Shown here: piece after piece, positions 35,584-45,049 of the stretch
How positions within the stretch are numbered: position 1 is the first letter of the stretch
Layout: each line of letters begins with the position of its first letter
Assembly (NCBI GenBank): GCA_964369755.1
Contig: CAYJFY010000008.1
Span: 1-64,000, forward strand
Origin: CAUPWF01 sp964369755
GTDB lineage: Bacteria > Bacillota > Clostridia > Lachnospirales > Lachnospiraceae
DNA: 64,000 nucleotides
Reading direction: 5' to 3'
The notes under the pieces: generated by a model
Seen by the model: only the letters and a program-made list of their open reading frames with translations
Told to the model about the DNA's origin: nothing
The model's database searches: none
Position numbers and translations under genes: made by a program

Positions 35584-36843
35584 ATGGATTATATAATCAT
35601 TGGAGTAATCATAGTTGGGATTATCATTAATATTATTTTATTGGTTATGATAAAAGGTGGAATTGCCAAGTCTACAGATGCAGGGAATAAGAATACTTTA
35701 GACTTTATACAAAGAGAATTAGATTCTCATATGAGGAACCAGAAGAATCTACAGCAACAGTTATCAAATGCAGAAACAGCACGATTTAAGGACTTGTCGG
35801 ACAACACGAGACACAATATCGATACGCTACGAGAGACCGTGACTTCGATGTCGACGATGGTAGATAATCGTATGGAGACATTTCAAGAGAGAAACGACAA
35901 ACAGCTCATGGGAATCAGAGATACACTAGAGAATAAGGTGACTTCTCTCCAAGAGAGTAATGAGAAGAAATTAGATGAGATGCGTGCTACAGTGGATGAG
36001 AAATTACAGAAGACCTTGGAAGATCGGATTGGAAAGAGTTTCCAATTAGTAAGCGAGAGGCTTGAGGAAGTGTATAAATCCCTAGGGGAGATGCAAAAAT
36101 TATCTTCTGGTGTGGATGACTTGAAAAAGGTGTTGTCGAATGTTAAGACGAGAGGAATCTTAGGAGAGGTTCAGCTTGGAGCAATTCTAGAACAGATATT
36201 GAATCAAGACCAATACGATGAGAATGTGGTGACGAAAAAAGGTGGAACAGAGCGTGTGGAATTTGCCGTTCGCCTACCAGGGGATGATGGAAATGTCATC
36301 TATCTACCGATTGACGCAAAGTTCCCGATGGATGCATACCAGAATCTTCTCGATGCATACGAGTCAGGCGTACAGAGTGATGTAGACGCAGCAGCGAAGG
36401 TATTAATCACGAGAATCAAGGGATTTGCCAAAGATATTCGTACAAAATATATCGATGTGCCGTATACAACAGAATTTGCCATTATGTTTCTCCCAATCGA
36501 GGGCTTATATGCAGAGGTGGTTCGTAGAGGTATGGTGGAAGAACTGCAAAAAGAAAAGATTAATATAGCAGGACCAACTACAATGGCGGCATTGCTAAAT
36601 AGTTTACAAATGGGATTTAAGACTTTAGCGATTCAAAAACGAACCAGTGAAGTGTGGGCGGTATTAGAGGGAACAAAACAAGAGTTTAAGAAGTTTGGAG
36701 ACGTGCTTGAGAAGACTCAGATGAGGATGAGACAAGCATCGGATGAATTAGATAAATTAGTGGTCACACGTACCAATGCGATTAATCGAAAATTGAGAGA
36801 CGTGTCGGAGTTGGAGATACCAGATGACTTGCTTGAATCATAA
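35584..36843 (+). CDS. rmuC: DNA recombination protein RmuC
   Basis: The 419-residue protein has an N-terminal membrane helix (YIIIGVIIVGIIINIILLVMI), a long coiled coil (about residues 40-180), and the RmuC nuclease-like domain with GILGEVQLGAILEQIL and YLPIDAKFPMDAYQ. RmuC limits inversions and rearrangements in E. coli. The 3' end overlaps the next gene by 20 bases. Confidence 0.93.
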   Translation: MDYIIIGVIIVGIIINIILLVMIKGGIAKSTDAGNKNTLDFIQRELDSHMRNQKNLQQQLSNAETARFKDLSDNTRHNIDTLRETVTSMSTMVDNRMETFQERNDKQLMGIRDTLENKVTSLQESNEKKLDEMRATVDEKLQKTLEDRIGKSFQLVSERLEEVYKSLGEMQKLSSGVDDLKKVLSNVKTRGILGEVQLGAILEQILNQDQYDENVVTKKGGTERVEFAVRLPGDDGNVIYLPIDAKFPMDAYQNLLDAYESGVQSDVDAAAKVLITRIKGFAKDIRTKYIDVPYTTEFAIMFLPIEGLYAEVVRRGMVEELQKEKINIAGPTTMAALLNSLQMGFKTLAIQKRTSEVWAVLEGTKQEFKKFGDVLEKTQMRMRQASDELDKLVVTRTNAINRKLRDVSELEIPDDLLES

Positions 36844-37636
36844 GCATCAAGAGATTGAGAAACAAGAGGCTTTGGAATTTGCAGTACATGCAGGTGAAGT
36901 CCTACTGAAAAATGGTGCAGAGGTGTTTCGTGTGGAAGAAACGATTACACACATCAGCAAACACTATGAGATAGAAGATTTAGATGTATTTACCTTAAGC
37001 AATGGATTTTACATTACGGCAAAGAAAGAGGGGAATGAGAATTTCTCTAAGGTAAAACATGTTCCGCTATCAGGGGCACACCTTGGGATTGTTACAGAAG
37101 TAAATGATTTGTCCAGACAGGTTTGTTCTGGAAATATTTCATTATCGGATGCCAAGGAGAAGTTAAAAGAGATAGAGAAGATACCGCCGAAACGACCGTA
37201 TTTTCGGATTTTGGCAGCAGGTATCGGAAGTGGTTTATTTAGTTATTTGTTAGAGGCGACCGTTTTGGATAGCCTTGTGACTATGTTGATCGGCATGATG
37301 TTATATGCCTTTGTAATAGTGTGTGAAAAGCACAAGCTTTCAAAGCTCATTGTAAATACAGTGGGTGGGGGTCTGATCACTTGTCTCGCATTGCTTGCAA
37401 GTATATTGTTGCAACAGCAAGGAATGCATCTAGATAAGGTGATTATCGGATCCATATTACCATTAGTTCCGGGAGTGGCATTCGTGAATTCCATACGAGA
37501 TGTCACGAATAATGATTTGATATCTGGGATTGTTCGACTCATCGATGCATGGCTGATTTTCGTGTATATAGCTGTGGGAGTTGGAACAGTATTAGCCTTT
37601 GCAGATAATCTGTTAGGAGGTGTCATCGTATTATGA
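36824..37636 (+). CDS. Threonine/serine exporter, ThrE N-terminal-type subunit
   Basis: The 270-residue protein fits the first half of ThrE (YjjP-type). The soluble part (GEVLLKNGAEVFRVEETI, with FTLSNGFYITA) is followed by about five helices, including PLVPGVAFVNSIRD. It overlaps the next gene by 4 bases (ATGA), so the split transporter is made as a coupled pair. Its start lies inside the rmuC 3' end. Confidence 0.9.
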   Translation: MTCLNHKHQEIEKQEALEFAVHAGEVLLKNGAEVFRVEETITHISKHYEIEDLDVFTLSNGFYITAKKEGNENFSKVKHVPLSGAHLGIVTEVNDLSRQVCSGNISLSDAKEKLKEIEKIPPKRPYFRILAAGIGSGLFSYLLEATVLDSLVTMLIGMMLYAFVIVCEKHKLSKLIVNTVGGGLITCLALLASILLQQQGMHLDKVIIGSILPLVPGVAFVNSIRDVTNNDLISGIVRLIDAWLIFVYIAVGVGTVLAFADNLLGGVIVL

Positions 37637-38079
37637 TACAAGATATCTTGATGAATATTCTATGTTCCTTTGGAGGAACGGTTGGATTTTCTATTTTATT
37701 TAATGTCCCGAAGAAATATTATATCTGGTGTGGAATCACAGGTGTGGCAGGGTGGATGATGTATTGCATCATGGAAACCATGTCATCGGTTACCACGGCT
37801 AGTTTTATCGGTACCATGGTGGTGGTACTGATGTCGAGGGTATTGGCAGTCTATAAGAAATGCCCGATTACAATCTTCTTGGTGTCAGGGATATTCCCTT
37901 TGATACCGAGCTCGAATGTATATTATACTGCATATTACTTATTTCAAAATGAAGTAGGGATGGCAGTGGATAGAGGAATGCTAGCGATTAAGGTAGCATT
38001 TGCAATGGTAATGGCGATTGTATTTGTAGTTTCCATTCCAAAAGAAAAGTTTGAAAGAAAAATAAAAAAACAGAAATAG
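37633..38079 (+). CDS. Threonine/serine exporter, ThrE C-terminal-type subunit
   Basis: A 148-residue YjjB-type partner with about four helices; the SGIFPLIPSSNVYYTAYY segment is characteristic of the family. Together with the upstream protein it makes a complete ThrE-like exporter. A DAHP synthase gene follows after 10 bases, so the exporter may be co-transcribed with aromatic biosynthesis. Confidence 0.88.
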   Translation: MIQDILMNILCSFGGTVGFSILFNVPKKYYIWCGITGVAGWMMYCIMETMSSVTTASFIGTMVVVLMSRVLAVYKKCPITIFLVSGIFPLIPSSNVYYTAYYLFQNEVGMAVDRGMLAIKVAFAMVMAIVFVVSIPKEKFERKIKKQK

Positions 38080-38089
38080 GAGAAGAAAG

Positions 38090-39103
38090 ATGATTATTGT
38101 ATTAAAACCAAACGCAACACAGGAACAAGTAGACAAAGTAGTGGGAAGAATTCACAAGCGTGGATTGGACACACATATTGTAGCAGGTGCTGGACAGACT
38201 GTAATCGGATGTATCGGGGACACTGCAAAAATCGATGCTAAGTTATTCGAAGTGAGCGAGTATGTGGATAAGGTTATGCATGTACAAGAGCCATTTAAGT
38301 TGGCAAACCGTGCGTTCCACCCAGAAGATTCTATCATAGATGTATCAGGAGTAAAAATCGGTGGAGACAATATCGCGGTGATCGCAGGACCTTGTTCCAT
38401 TGAGTCCAAAGAGCAAGTGCTTGAGATTGCAAAAAGAACACAGGCAGCAGGAGCACAGCTTCTTAGAGGAGGAGCATTCAAGCCGAGAACAAGCCCATAT
38501 AGCTTCCAAGGAATGGGAGAAGAAGGTTTGGACATTTTGTGTGAAGTAAGAGAAATGACAGGAATGCCAATCGTAACAGAGTTGATGTCTACAGACTATA
38601 TTGATCTATTTGATGAGAGAGTTGACTTGATCCAAATCGGTGCAAGAAATATGCAAAACTTTGATCTATTGAAGCAATTAGGAAGAACAAAGAAACCAAT
38701 CCTTCTTAAGAGAGGGTTGACTGCTACATTTGAAGAGTGGATTATGTCTGCAGAATATATTATGGCATCCGGAAATAAGAACGTTATCTTATGTGAGCGT
38801 GGAGTGCGTACATTCGAGACATACACAAGAAATACATTAGATTTGCAAAGTATTCCAGTATTGAAGAAGAAATCACATCTCCCAATCGTAATCGACCCAA
38901 GCCATGCAGGTGGAAAATGGTGGTTGGTAAATCCAATGGCTTGTGCATCAGTGGCAGCTGGAGCAGATGGTCTTATGATAGAAGTACACAATGACCCAGA
39001 ATCGGCACTATGTGATGGGGCACAATCACTACGCCCAGAGAATTTTGAAGATACGATGGAGAAAATCCGTAAGATTGCTCCAGTATTTGGGAAGAAATTT
39101 TAA
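38090..39103 (+). CDS. aroF: 3-deoxy-7-phosphoheptulonate (DAHP) synthase
   Basis: First step of the shikimate pathway: PEP plus erythrose 4-phosphate. The 337-residue protein is the type I-beta form, with an N-terminal ferredoxin-like regulatory domain (residues 1-70, VDKVVGRIHKRGLDTHIVAG) and a barrel with GPCSIES, FKPRTSPYSFQG, QIGARNMQNF and DPSHAGG. It is followed by aroB. The N-terminal domain often confers feedback inhibition. Confidence 0.95.
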   Translation: MIIVLKPNATQEQVDKVVGRIHKRGLDTHIVAGAGQTVIGCIGDTAKIDAKLFEVSEYVDKVMHVQEPFKLANRAFHPEDSIIDVSGVKIGGDNIAVIAGPCSIESKEQVLEIAKRTQAAGAQLLRGGAFKPRTSPYSFQGMGEEGLDILCEVREMTGMPIVTELMSTDYIDLFDERVDLIQIGARNMQNFDLLKQLGRTKKPILLKRGLTATFEEWIMSAEYIMASGNKNVILCERGVRTFETYTRNTLDLQSIPVLKKKSHLPIVIDPSHAGGKWWLVNPMACASVAAGADGLMIEVHNDPESALCDGAQSLRPENFEDTMEKIRKIAPVFGKKF

Positions 39104-39151
39104 ATAAGTCAAAAGATACGGTCAAAAGGTCAGAGATAGGAAGTTGGGAAT

Positions 39152-40198
39152 ATGAGAGAATTAACAGTAGGCTTAGGGAAGAAGAGTTATAATATTTATA
39201 TTGAAAATGGATTATTAAACCAAGTCAACCATTATGTGGGACAGGTATATAAGGGAAAGAAGATATTAATCATCTCGGATGACAATGTATTCCCGCTCTA
39301 TGGCGAGAAATTGGTAGAAGATTTGAGTAAAACATACGAATGCATCTCCCATGTGATTCCGCATGGAGAGCAGTCGAAGACATTAGCCATTGCCAATGAA
39401 ATTTATGGAACATTAGCCGATGCTAGCTTTAGTCGCTCTGACATGGTGCTTGCCCTTGGAGGCGGTGTGGTCGGGGACTTGGCTGGATTTGTGGCAGCCA
39501 CATTCTTGCGCGGAATCAAGTTCATGCAAATTCCAACGACCCTCTTGGCTCAAGTAGACTCATCCGTAGGCGGAAAGGTTGCAGTGGATCTTCCACAAGG
39601 GAAGAATCTAGTTGGAAACTTTTATCAACCGATGTTGGTATTGATTGATCCTCTTGTATTAGACACTTTGACGCCAAGATTCTTTCTAGATGGGATGGGG
39701 GAAGTGATTAAATATGGTTGCATTCAGAGCAAATCACTTTTCGAGCAATTAAAGTCCATGAATGGGCTAGATGAATTGAAGACTCATCTCACAGATATTA
39801 TCTATGAGTGTGTCGATTGTAAGAGGATTGTGGTAGAAGAGGATGAAAAAGATACGGGGATTCGAATGATTCTTAATTTTGGACATACCTTGGCACATGC
39901 AATCGAGCAGTATTATCAGTACGACCGTGAGAGTCATGGAGAAGCAGTTGCAATCGGAATGTATCAGATTATGCAGATTGCGGAGAAAAAAGGAATTGTA
40001 GAAGTAGGACTAGCAGCTGAAATCAAAGAGATATTGGTACAATATGGATTGCCATATGAATCAGATATCGAACAGAAGCTCTTACTAGATGCGATTCAAA
40101 AAGATAAGAAGAATTTCGGTGATGTGTTAAATATCATCTTGTTAAAGGAAATTGGAGAAAGCTATATCTATCAAACAAACGTAGAGTTCTTCGCATAA
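39152..40198 (+). CDS. aroB: 3-dehydroquinate synthase
   Basis: Second step of the shikimate pathway. The 348-residue protein has the NAD-binding GGGVVGDLAGFVAATFLRG, the substrate region QVDSSVGGKVAVD, and zinc ligands near NFGHTLAHAIE and ESHGEAVAIGM. A weak ribosome site (ATAGGAAG) lies 48 bases after the DAHP synthase stop, consistent with one operon. Confidence 0.96.
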   Translation: MRELTVGLGKKSYNIYIENGLLNQVNHYVGQVYKGKKILIISDDNVFPLYGEKLVEDLSKTYECISHVIPHGEQSKTLAIANEIYGTLADASFSRSDMVLALGGGVVGDLAGFVAATFLRGIKFMQIPTTLLAQVDSSVGGKVAVDLPQGKNLVGNFYQPMLVLIDPLVLDTLTPRFFLDGMGEVIKYGCIQSKSLFEQLKSMNGLDELKTHLTDIIYECVDCKRIVVEEDEKDTGIRMILNFGHTLAHAIEQYYQYDRESHGEAVAIGMYQIMQIAEKKGIVEVGLAAEIKEILVQYGLPYESDIEQKLLLDAIQKDKKNFGDVLNIILLKEIGESYIYQTNVEFFA

Positions 40199-40232
40199 GA
40201 AGTATTTTGGATATATGAGAAGGGGATTTCAT

Positions 40233-40976
40233 ATGAGATTAGAGAATAAAGTTGCGATTGTAACAGGGGCTGGTAAGGGTATTGGAAAAGAAACTGCATT
40301 GATGCTAGCAGAAGAGGGTGCGATTGTAGTCGCTGTTTCAAGAACGCAATCGGATTTAGATAAGATTATTGAGGAAGTAGAGTCTCTTGGTGGACGTGGC
40401 TTGGCAGTTACAGCCGATCTAACGATTGGGGAAGAAGTGCAAGCTATGGTAGATACGGTAATGAATGAATATGGCCGGATCGACATTCTAGTGAATAATG
40501 CCGGAGGCTATCCAAAAGAAATCTACGATAACATTGAACATCAAGCGATTAAGATCTGGGATTGGTCTGAGGAACAATGGGATCAGATTATTAAGACAAA
40601 CTTGAAACCAACATTTTTATGCACAAGCAAGGTGGCTCCGATTATGATGGAGCAAAGGAGTGGAGATATCATCAATGTTTCTTCACGAATGGGAAGAATA
40701 GCATCGCAGATGGGTGCCTATGCCGTTGCAAAAGGCGGGATTGTAACCTTGACTAAGACTTGTGGAATCCAGCTACAAGAATATGGGGTAAGAGCAAATT
40801 GTGTAGCCCCTGGGATTGTGGATACACCAGGGCAGCGCGTATACAATCATTCGGTAGGACAAGATGAGATTCCGATGGGAGATGCGAAGGATGTACCGAG
40901 AGCAGTCCTTTATCTTGTGTTAGATGCACCAAAGGTTATGACAGGTCAAACTTTAGATTTGTTTACGACAGTTTAA
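40233..40976 (+). CDS. SDR-family oxidoreductase
   Basis: The 247-residue protein is a classical short-chain dehydrogenase. The cofactor motif TGAGKGIG, NNAG, the catalytic Ser in NVSSRMGRIA, and YAVAK (YxxxK) are all present. Start 40233 follows AGAAGGGGA; an upstream start at 40215 overlaps that site. It lies between aroB and a MATE gene with short gaps, so it may be in the same transcript. The substrate is unknown; FabG-like annotation would not be safe. Confidence 0.9.
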   Translation: MRLENKVAIVTGAGKGIGKETALMLAEEGAIVVAVSRTQSDLDKIIEEVESLGGRGLAVTADLTIGEEVQAMVDTVMNEYGRIDILVNNAGGYPKEIYDNIEHQAIKIWDWSEEQWDQIIKTNLKPTFLCTSKVAPIMMEQRSGDIINVSSRMGRIASQMGAYAVAKGGIVTLTKTCGIQLQEYGVRANCVAPGIVDTPGQRVYNHSVGQDEIPMGDAKDVPRAVLYLVLDAPKVMTGQTLDLFTTV

Positions 40977-41009
40977 CTTATACGAAGGAATATTGAGAAG
41001 AGAAATACA

Positions 41010-42377
41010 ATGAGTGAAATGGGAAGAAAGCAACCAGTATCATTAACAGTAGGAAGTATTAGAACAGGCTTGGTGAGATTTGCCGTGCCTGTTTTTTGTG
41101 CCCTTTTTTTACAGGTGATGTATACTTCGATCGACATGTTGATCGTCGGAAATTTTTCTAGTGTGGAGCATATATCTGGAGTGTCCACTGGAAGTCAATT
41201 GATGAATACACTTACTGCATTGTGTGTAGGATTAGCAATGGGAACTACCATATTTATCGGGCAAAAAATCGGAGAGCATAAAGAGGAAGAGGTGGAGGGA
41301 ATCATTACAAACTCTATTCTTTTATTTCTCGTGATGTCCATAATTTCTACCATTATTTTTATGGTGTTAACAGACGAATTGGTGGCCGTTTTAAATACTC
41401 CCAAGGATGCGATAGAAGAAACAACAGCATATGTCATCTATTGCGCGATGGGGATTCCGCTTATATTTTTCTATAATGTGTTAAGTAGCATGTTCAGAGG
41501 ATTAGGCGATGCGAAGACACCATTGATTGCAGTAGGGGGTGCATGCGTTATTAATATCGTGGGTGACCTGGTTTTGGTTGCTGGTCTTGATATGGGGGCA
41601 GCAGGAGCTGCGATTGCTACAGTAGCAGCACAATTTGTGAGTGTAGTGGTATGCACCTATATAATGATGCGGAATAAAATAATCAGAAACTTAGATGCAA
41701 GAAATACTTGGAGAATGAGATTGGATTATGTGAAGAAAATTCTAGGACTTGGAATTCCAGTTGCTCTACAGTCGGTTATGGCAACGTTCTCTGTGTTAAT
41801 CTTCACTATGATTGTCAATCGACATGGAATGATTTTTTCAGCAGCAATTGGCCTTGCGGATAAGGTGACAGGATTAACAGTTCTAGTTCCTTCAGCATTG
41901 ATGCAAGCACTCTCAGTCTTCGTAGCACAAAATTATGGAGCAGGAAAGAATGATAGAGCAAAGCAAGGCTTGTACACCTGTCTTAGGATTGCTGCTACCG
42001 TAGGCGCAATTACGGCGATTAGTCTTGCCCTATTCGGAGAGGTATTTATCTCCATATTTAATCGAGAACCAGAACTGGTAGAAGCGGCGAAGATGTACCT
42101 CAATGGTTTTTTGTTGGATACATTTATTGTTACGATTCAATTTAGTTTAATCGGATACTTTAATGGATATGGACAGACAGTATTCGTTATGATACAAAGC
42201 CTTTTAGGAACTTTTATTCGGATTCCGTTGGTCTATTATATGAGCCTCATCGAACCAGTGTCACTGTTTCGGATTGGAATTGCGACACCGATTACGACGA
42301 GTTTTCAGATATTGATGTGTACATTATTCTTAGTTTGGTTTACGCGTGGAAAGCAAAAAATAACGATTCAGTCTTGA
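41010..42377 (+). CDS. MATE-family efflux transporter
   Basis: A 455-residue, twelve-helix multidrug/metabolite exporter. The two internally similar halves are visible, with the first-half LFLQVMYTSIDMLIVGNF and FRGLGDAKTPL motifs typical of clostridial MATE proteins. It uses Na+ or H+ gradients. The gene's last codons form the left arm of its own terminator. Confidence 0.93.
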   Translation: MSEMGRKQPVSLTVGSIRTGLVRFAVPVFCALFLQVMYTSIDMLIVGNFSSVEHISGVSTGSQLMNTLTALCVGLAMGTTIFIGQKIGEHKEEEVEGIITNSILLFLVMSIISTIIFMVLTDELVAVLNTPKDAIEETTAYVIYCAMGIPLIFFYNVLSSMFRGLGDAKTPLIAVGGACVINIVGDLVLVAGLDMGAAGAAIATVAAQFVSVVVCTYIMMRNKIIRNLDARNTWRMRLDYVKKILGLGIPVALQSVMATFSVLIFTMIVNRHGMIFSAAIGLADKVTGLTVLVPSALMQALSVFVAQNYGAGKNDRAKQGLYTCLRIAATVGAITAISLALFGEVFISIFNREPELVEAAKMYLNGFLLDTFIVTIQFSLIGYFNGYGQTVFVMIQSLLGTFIRIPLVYYMSLIEPVSLFRIGIATPITTSFQILMCTLFLVWFTRGKQKITIQS

Positions 42378-42396
42378 GACTGAATCGTTATTTTTA
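42358..42396 (+). terminator. Terminator overlapping the MATE stop codon
   Basis: TAACGATTCAGTCT (42361-42374) pairs perfectly with AGACTGAATCGTTA (42377-42390), followed by Ts. The stem starts inside the coding sequence. Confidence 0.9.
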
Positions 42397-42400
42397 TACA

Positions 42401-42514
42401 ATAGGAAACTACGTTTCCATTGCACAAAAACGCTCCGCGGGGAACGCACTACGGCGCACAGGGAATGATGTCAGCAAGCTGACCGCCGTAGGCGAGGGTG
42501 TGCGGAGCACGCCC
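42401..42514. repeat. Multi-hairpin intergenic repeat, element B
   Basis: ATAGGAAAC-TAC-GTTTCCAT (42401-42420) is followed by CGCTCCGCGGGG. Then CTACGGCG (42449-42456) pairs with CGCCGTAG (42484-42491). The hairpin GTCAGC-AA-GCTGAC (42470-42483) abuts the right arm. GGGTGTGC-GGA-GCACGCCC (42496-42514) ends the element. Same order and spacing of parts as element A at 9082-9194, with different but still complementary stems. It lies between convergent genes and could end the minus-strand ECF transcript. Confidence 0.6.
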
Positions 42515-42523
42515 TTATTTACT

Positions 42524-43117
42524 TTAAATCGGGAATTCAAACATATTACGTAATGGAGTCTTACACAATGCTTTTCCAAGGATTGTTGCAATGATAATAC
42601 CAGTAGCAAATTGTCCTAGATTCCAAGGTAAGGCTAGAATTGGTGCGAACCAATTACCATAGATAACACCTTCCGCAACATAGTAGCCGATGAGCATGAA
42701 AATCCCACCAACAAACATAGCGATAATTTTCTTTATAAAGAAACTAGTAACTTTTAATTTGATGGTATCTCCGTGAGAAAGATCTAGTTCTTCGGCTGCC
42801 TTTACAGCTTTTCTTGTAATCATAAAAAGGATGACTCCTGTAAGAAATGCCATGCCTCCTTTTACTACAAATGTCCATGGTGCCCAAATACTGAATCCGC
42901 CTAGGATGTCTCCAAGTGCAGATCCGACTGCGGCTGCAAGGCTTCCGTATTTCCAACCTAGTAGTAATACGGAGAAGAATATCATGGCATCCCCTAGATG
43001 AACATACCCTTGTGTAAATGGTATTGGAACCTTAAATGTCATAGTTGATATTGTAATAAGTGCGGTCATGAGTGCAGTCATTACAAGTTTGAATGTTGTA
43101 TTGCTTGAATTAGTCAT
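42524..43117 (-). CDS. ECF transporter S component (riboflavin/vitamin type)
   Basis: The 197-residue membrane protein with about five helices is a substrate-binding S component of an energy-coupling factor transporter (KLVMTALMTALITISTMTFKVPIPFTQGYVHLGD; LGDILGG). The sequence is nearest the group once labelled DUF1393, which includes riboflavin and HMP carriers. The vitamin is not certain. AGGGAGGAAAAG precedes ATG at 43117. No FMN, TPP or THF riboswitch is visible in its short leader. Confidence 0.88.
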   Translation of the reverse strand: MTNSSNTTFKLVMTALMTALITISTMTFKVPIPFTQGYVHLGDAMIFFSVLLLGWKYGSLAAAVGSALGDILGGFSIWAPWTFVVKGGMAFLTGVILFMITRKAVKAAEELDLSHGDTIKLKVTSFFIKKIIAMFVGGIFMLIGYYVAEGVIYGNWFAPILALPWNLGQFATGIIIATILGKALCKTPLRNMFEFPI

Positions 43118-43179
43118 ATCCTTTTCCTCCCTTTGGTACCTTCTGATAACTAGCGTAAACATATTATTCACTAATGGAA

Positions 43180-43209
43180 ATTATACCATGTATCATGCAT
43201 ACAGTTCAA
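43180..43209 (-). promoter_or_regulatory. Predicted promoter of the ECF S component
   Basis: Minus strand: TTGAAC (43204-43209) and TATAAT (43180-43185), 18 bases apart. Confidence 0.55.
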
Positions 43210-43321
43210 ATATAAATTCTAAGTGACAATGTCTTTTGTTTTGTCAATAATATACAATTACTTCTATTTGGCGGTAGTTTATTCATATAGTATTAAGGAA
43301 ATAAACTGAGTTGAGGTATCT

Positions 43322-45040
43322 ATGCAAGATAATTCTATCTGTAAGACACGAATTTTATCCCAAGAATATCGTGATTTTATCATCGGAAATATCCTTCCAC
43401 CTAGTTTCGAAAATATCCATGAAGATCGACTCTGTATGCAAGAAATTGTTTATGGATACGACTGTGTCTATGTAGAAGAGTTTTTGGCAAATCCGCTAAA
43501 ATTAGATGAATATTACTATAATACCATTCCAAACTGCTATAGTTTGCTAGATTTAAATATTATGAATGATGCAGGGATTCTTCCGATACAGAACTTTCCA
43601 ACTTTACAGTTGCAAGGCAATGGAGTTCTAATGGGTTTTATTGACACAGGAATTGATTATCAAAATGATGTGTTTAAGACGTTGGATGGAAGAACTCGTA
43701 TCGAGGCGATTTGGGATCAATCCATCCAAACAGGTGCCCCGCCGGATGGATTTCTATATGGAAGCGAATATCGGAGAACGATCATTAATGAGGCCTTAAA
43801 GTCAGAGACTCCATTTGAAGTTGTTCCAAGTATTGATGAGAATGGACATGGAACCTTTCTAGCGAGTATTGCGGCAGGTAGTCCAGATATCGAGGAGCAG
43901 TTTATCGGCGCGGCACCGGAATCAACAATCGCAATGGTGAAGTTAAAACCAGCGAAGAACTATCTAAGGGAGTTTTATTATGTGAAAGAGGAGGTACCTT
44001 GTTATCAGGAAAATGATATCATGTTTGCAATTAAATATCTCAAACAACTAGCGGATGAGATGGAGCTGCCCTTAGTTGTGTGTATTGCTCTTGGGACCAA
44101 TCTGGGAAGTCATACTGGGATTGCACCTCTCTCAGATATCCTGAACCAATATGCGGATGTTAGTCAGATGGCGCTTGTGTTAGGCACAGGAAACGAAACC
44201 AATGAGAAGCATCATTATTATGGTAGGGCATCTTTAGACACTAGTAGGGAAGATCAGATTCAGGAGGTAGAGATACGTGTGGGAGAGAATGTAAAGGGCT
44301 TTGTTCTAGAATTCTGGACAGAGATTCCGAATTTATTTCATCTTTCTGTAGTATCGCCTTCAGGAGAAGAAATTCCTCAAACTCCTTTGAGGAGGGGAAG
44401 TGGTGGGGAGTATTATCTTGTGTTTGAACAGACGAAGATAAGTATTGATTATCGATTATTGGTAGAAAAGTCGAATTCTGAATTGGTATTCTTTCGATTT
44501 ACAGATCCTGCCCCCGGGATTTGGAAGATACGTGTAAATCCAATTCAATTGACCGATGGAGGTTATCATCTGTGGACGACAGGTCAAGAATTTCTGACAG
44601 GAGAAGTAGAGTTTTTAGAATCAGATGCGGAAGTTACAATCTGTGAACCTGCCAATGCAACCTTTCCTATCACGGTTTCCTACTACAATAGTCTACAACA
44701 GAGCATTGATATTCATTCAGGAAGAGGGTATACCAGAAGTGGAATCGTGAAGCCGGATTTTGCAGCACCGGGTGTGGATGTGAAGGGCGCATTGCCTAAG
44801 GGGAGATTTGCTACAAGAACAGGGTCTAGCATTGCGACGGCGATTACCGCGGGAGCAAGTGCTTTGCTGATGGAGTGGAATGTCTATCAATTGGGAGAAA
44901 AGAATATCAGTTCCATACAGATTAAGAACCTCATCATTCTAGGAACTACAAGGGATGATGATATGAGTTACCCAAATGAAGAGTGGGGGTATGGAATGTT
45001 GGATTTATTTCATACATTCCAAAGAATTCGAGAATTGTAA
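43322..45040 (+). CDS. S8-family (subtilisin-like, Csp-type) serine peptidase
   Basis: The 572-residue protease has the catalytic triad: D108 in GFIDTGID, H176 in NGHGTFLAS, and Ser in the C-terminal RTGSSIATAITAGASAL (usual GTSMA varied to GSSIA). A large insert separates His and Ser, as in the Csp/Bsp group of clostridial proteases. There is no signal peptide, so location is unclear. In sporeformers Csp proteins process germination enzymes; here only the family resemblance is seen. It is divergent from the ECF gene and convergent with mntP. Confidence 0.9.
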   Translation: MQDNSICKTRILSQEYRDFIIGNILPPSFENIHEDRLCMQEIVYGYDCVYVEEFLANPLKLDEYYYNTIPNCYSLLDLNIMNDAGILPIQNFPTLQLQGNGVLMGFIDTGIDYQNDVFKTLDGRTRIEAIWDQSIQTGAPPDGFLYGSEYRRTIINEALKSETPFEVVPSIDENGHGTFLASIAAGSPDIEEQFIGAAPESTIAMVKLKPAKNYLREFYYVKEEVPCYQENDIMFAIKYLKQLADEMELPLVVCIALGTNLGSHTGIAPLSDILNQYADVSQMALVLGTGNETNEKHHYYGRASLDTSREDQIQEVEIRVGENVKGFVLEFWTEIPNLFHLSVVSPSGEEIPQTPLRRGSGGEYYLVFEQTKISIDYRLLVEKSNSELVFFRFTDPAPGIWKIRVNPIQLTDGGYHLWTTGQEFLTGEVEFLESDAEVTICEPANATFPITVSYYNSLQQSIDIHSGRGYTRSGIVKPDFAAPGVDVKGALPKGRFATRTGSSIATAITAGASALLMEWNVYQLGEKNISSIQIKNLIILGTTRDDDMSYPNEEWGYGMLDLFHTFQRIREL

Positions 45041-45049
45041 GTTGTGAAG

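Noticed and set aside
42524..43321. Riboswitch (FMN, TPP, THF) upstream of the ECF S component
   Set aside because: The leader between the predicted promoter and start is only about 60 bases and shows none of the conserved motifs.
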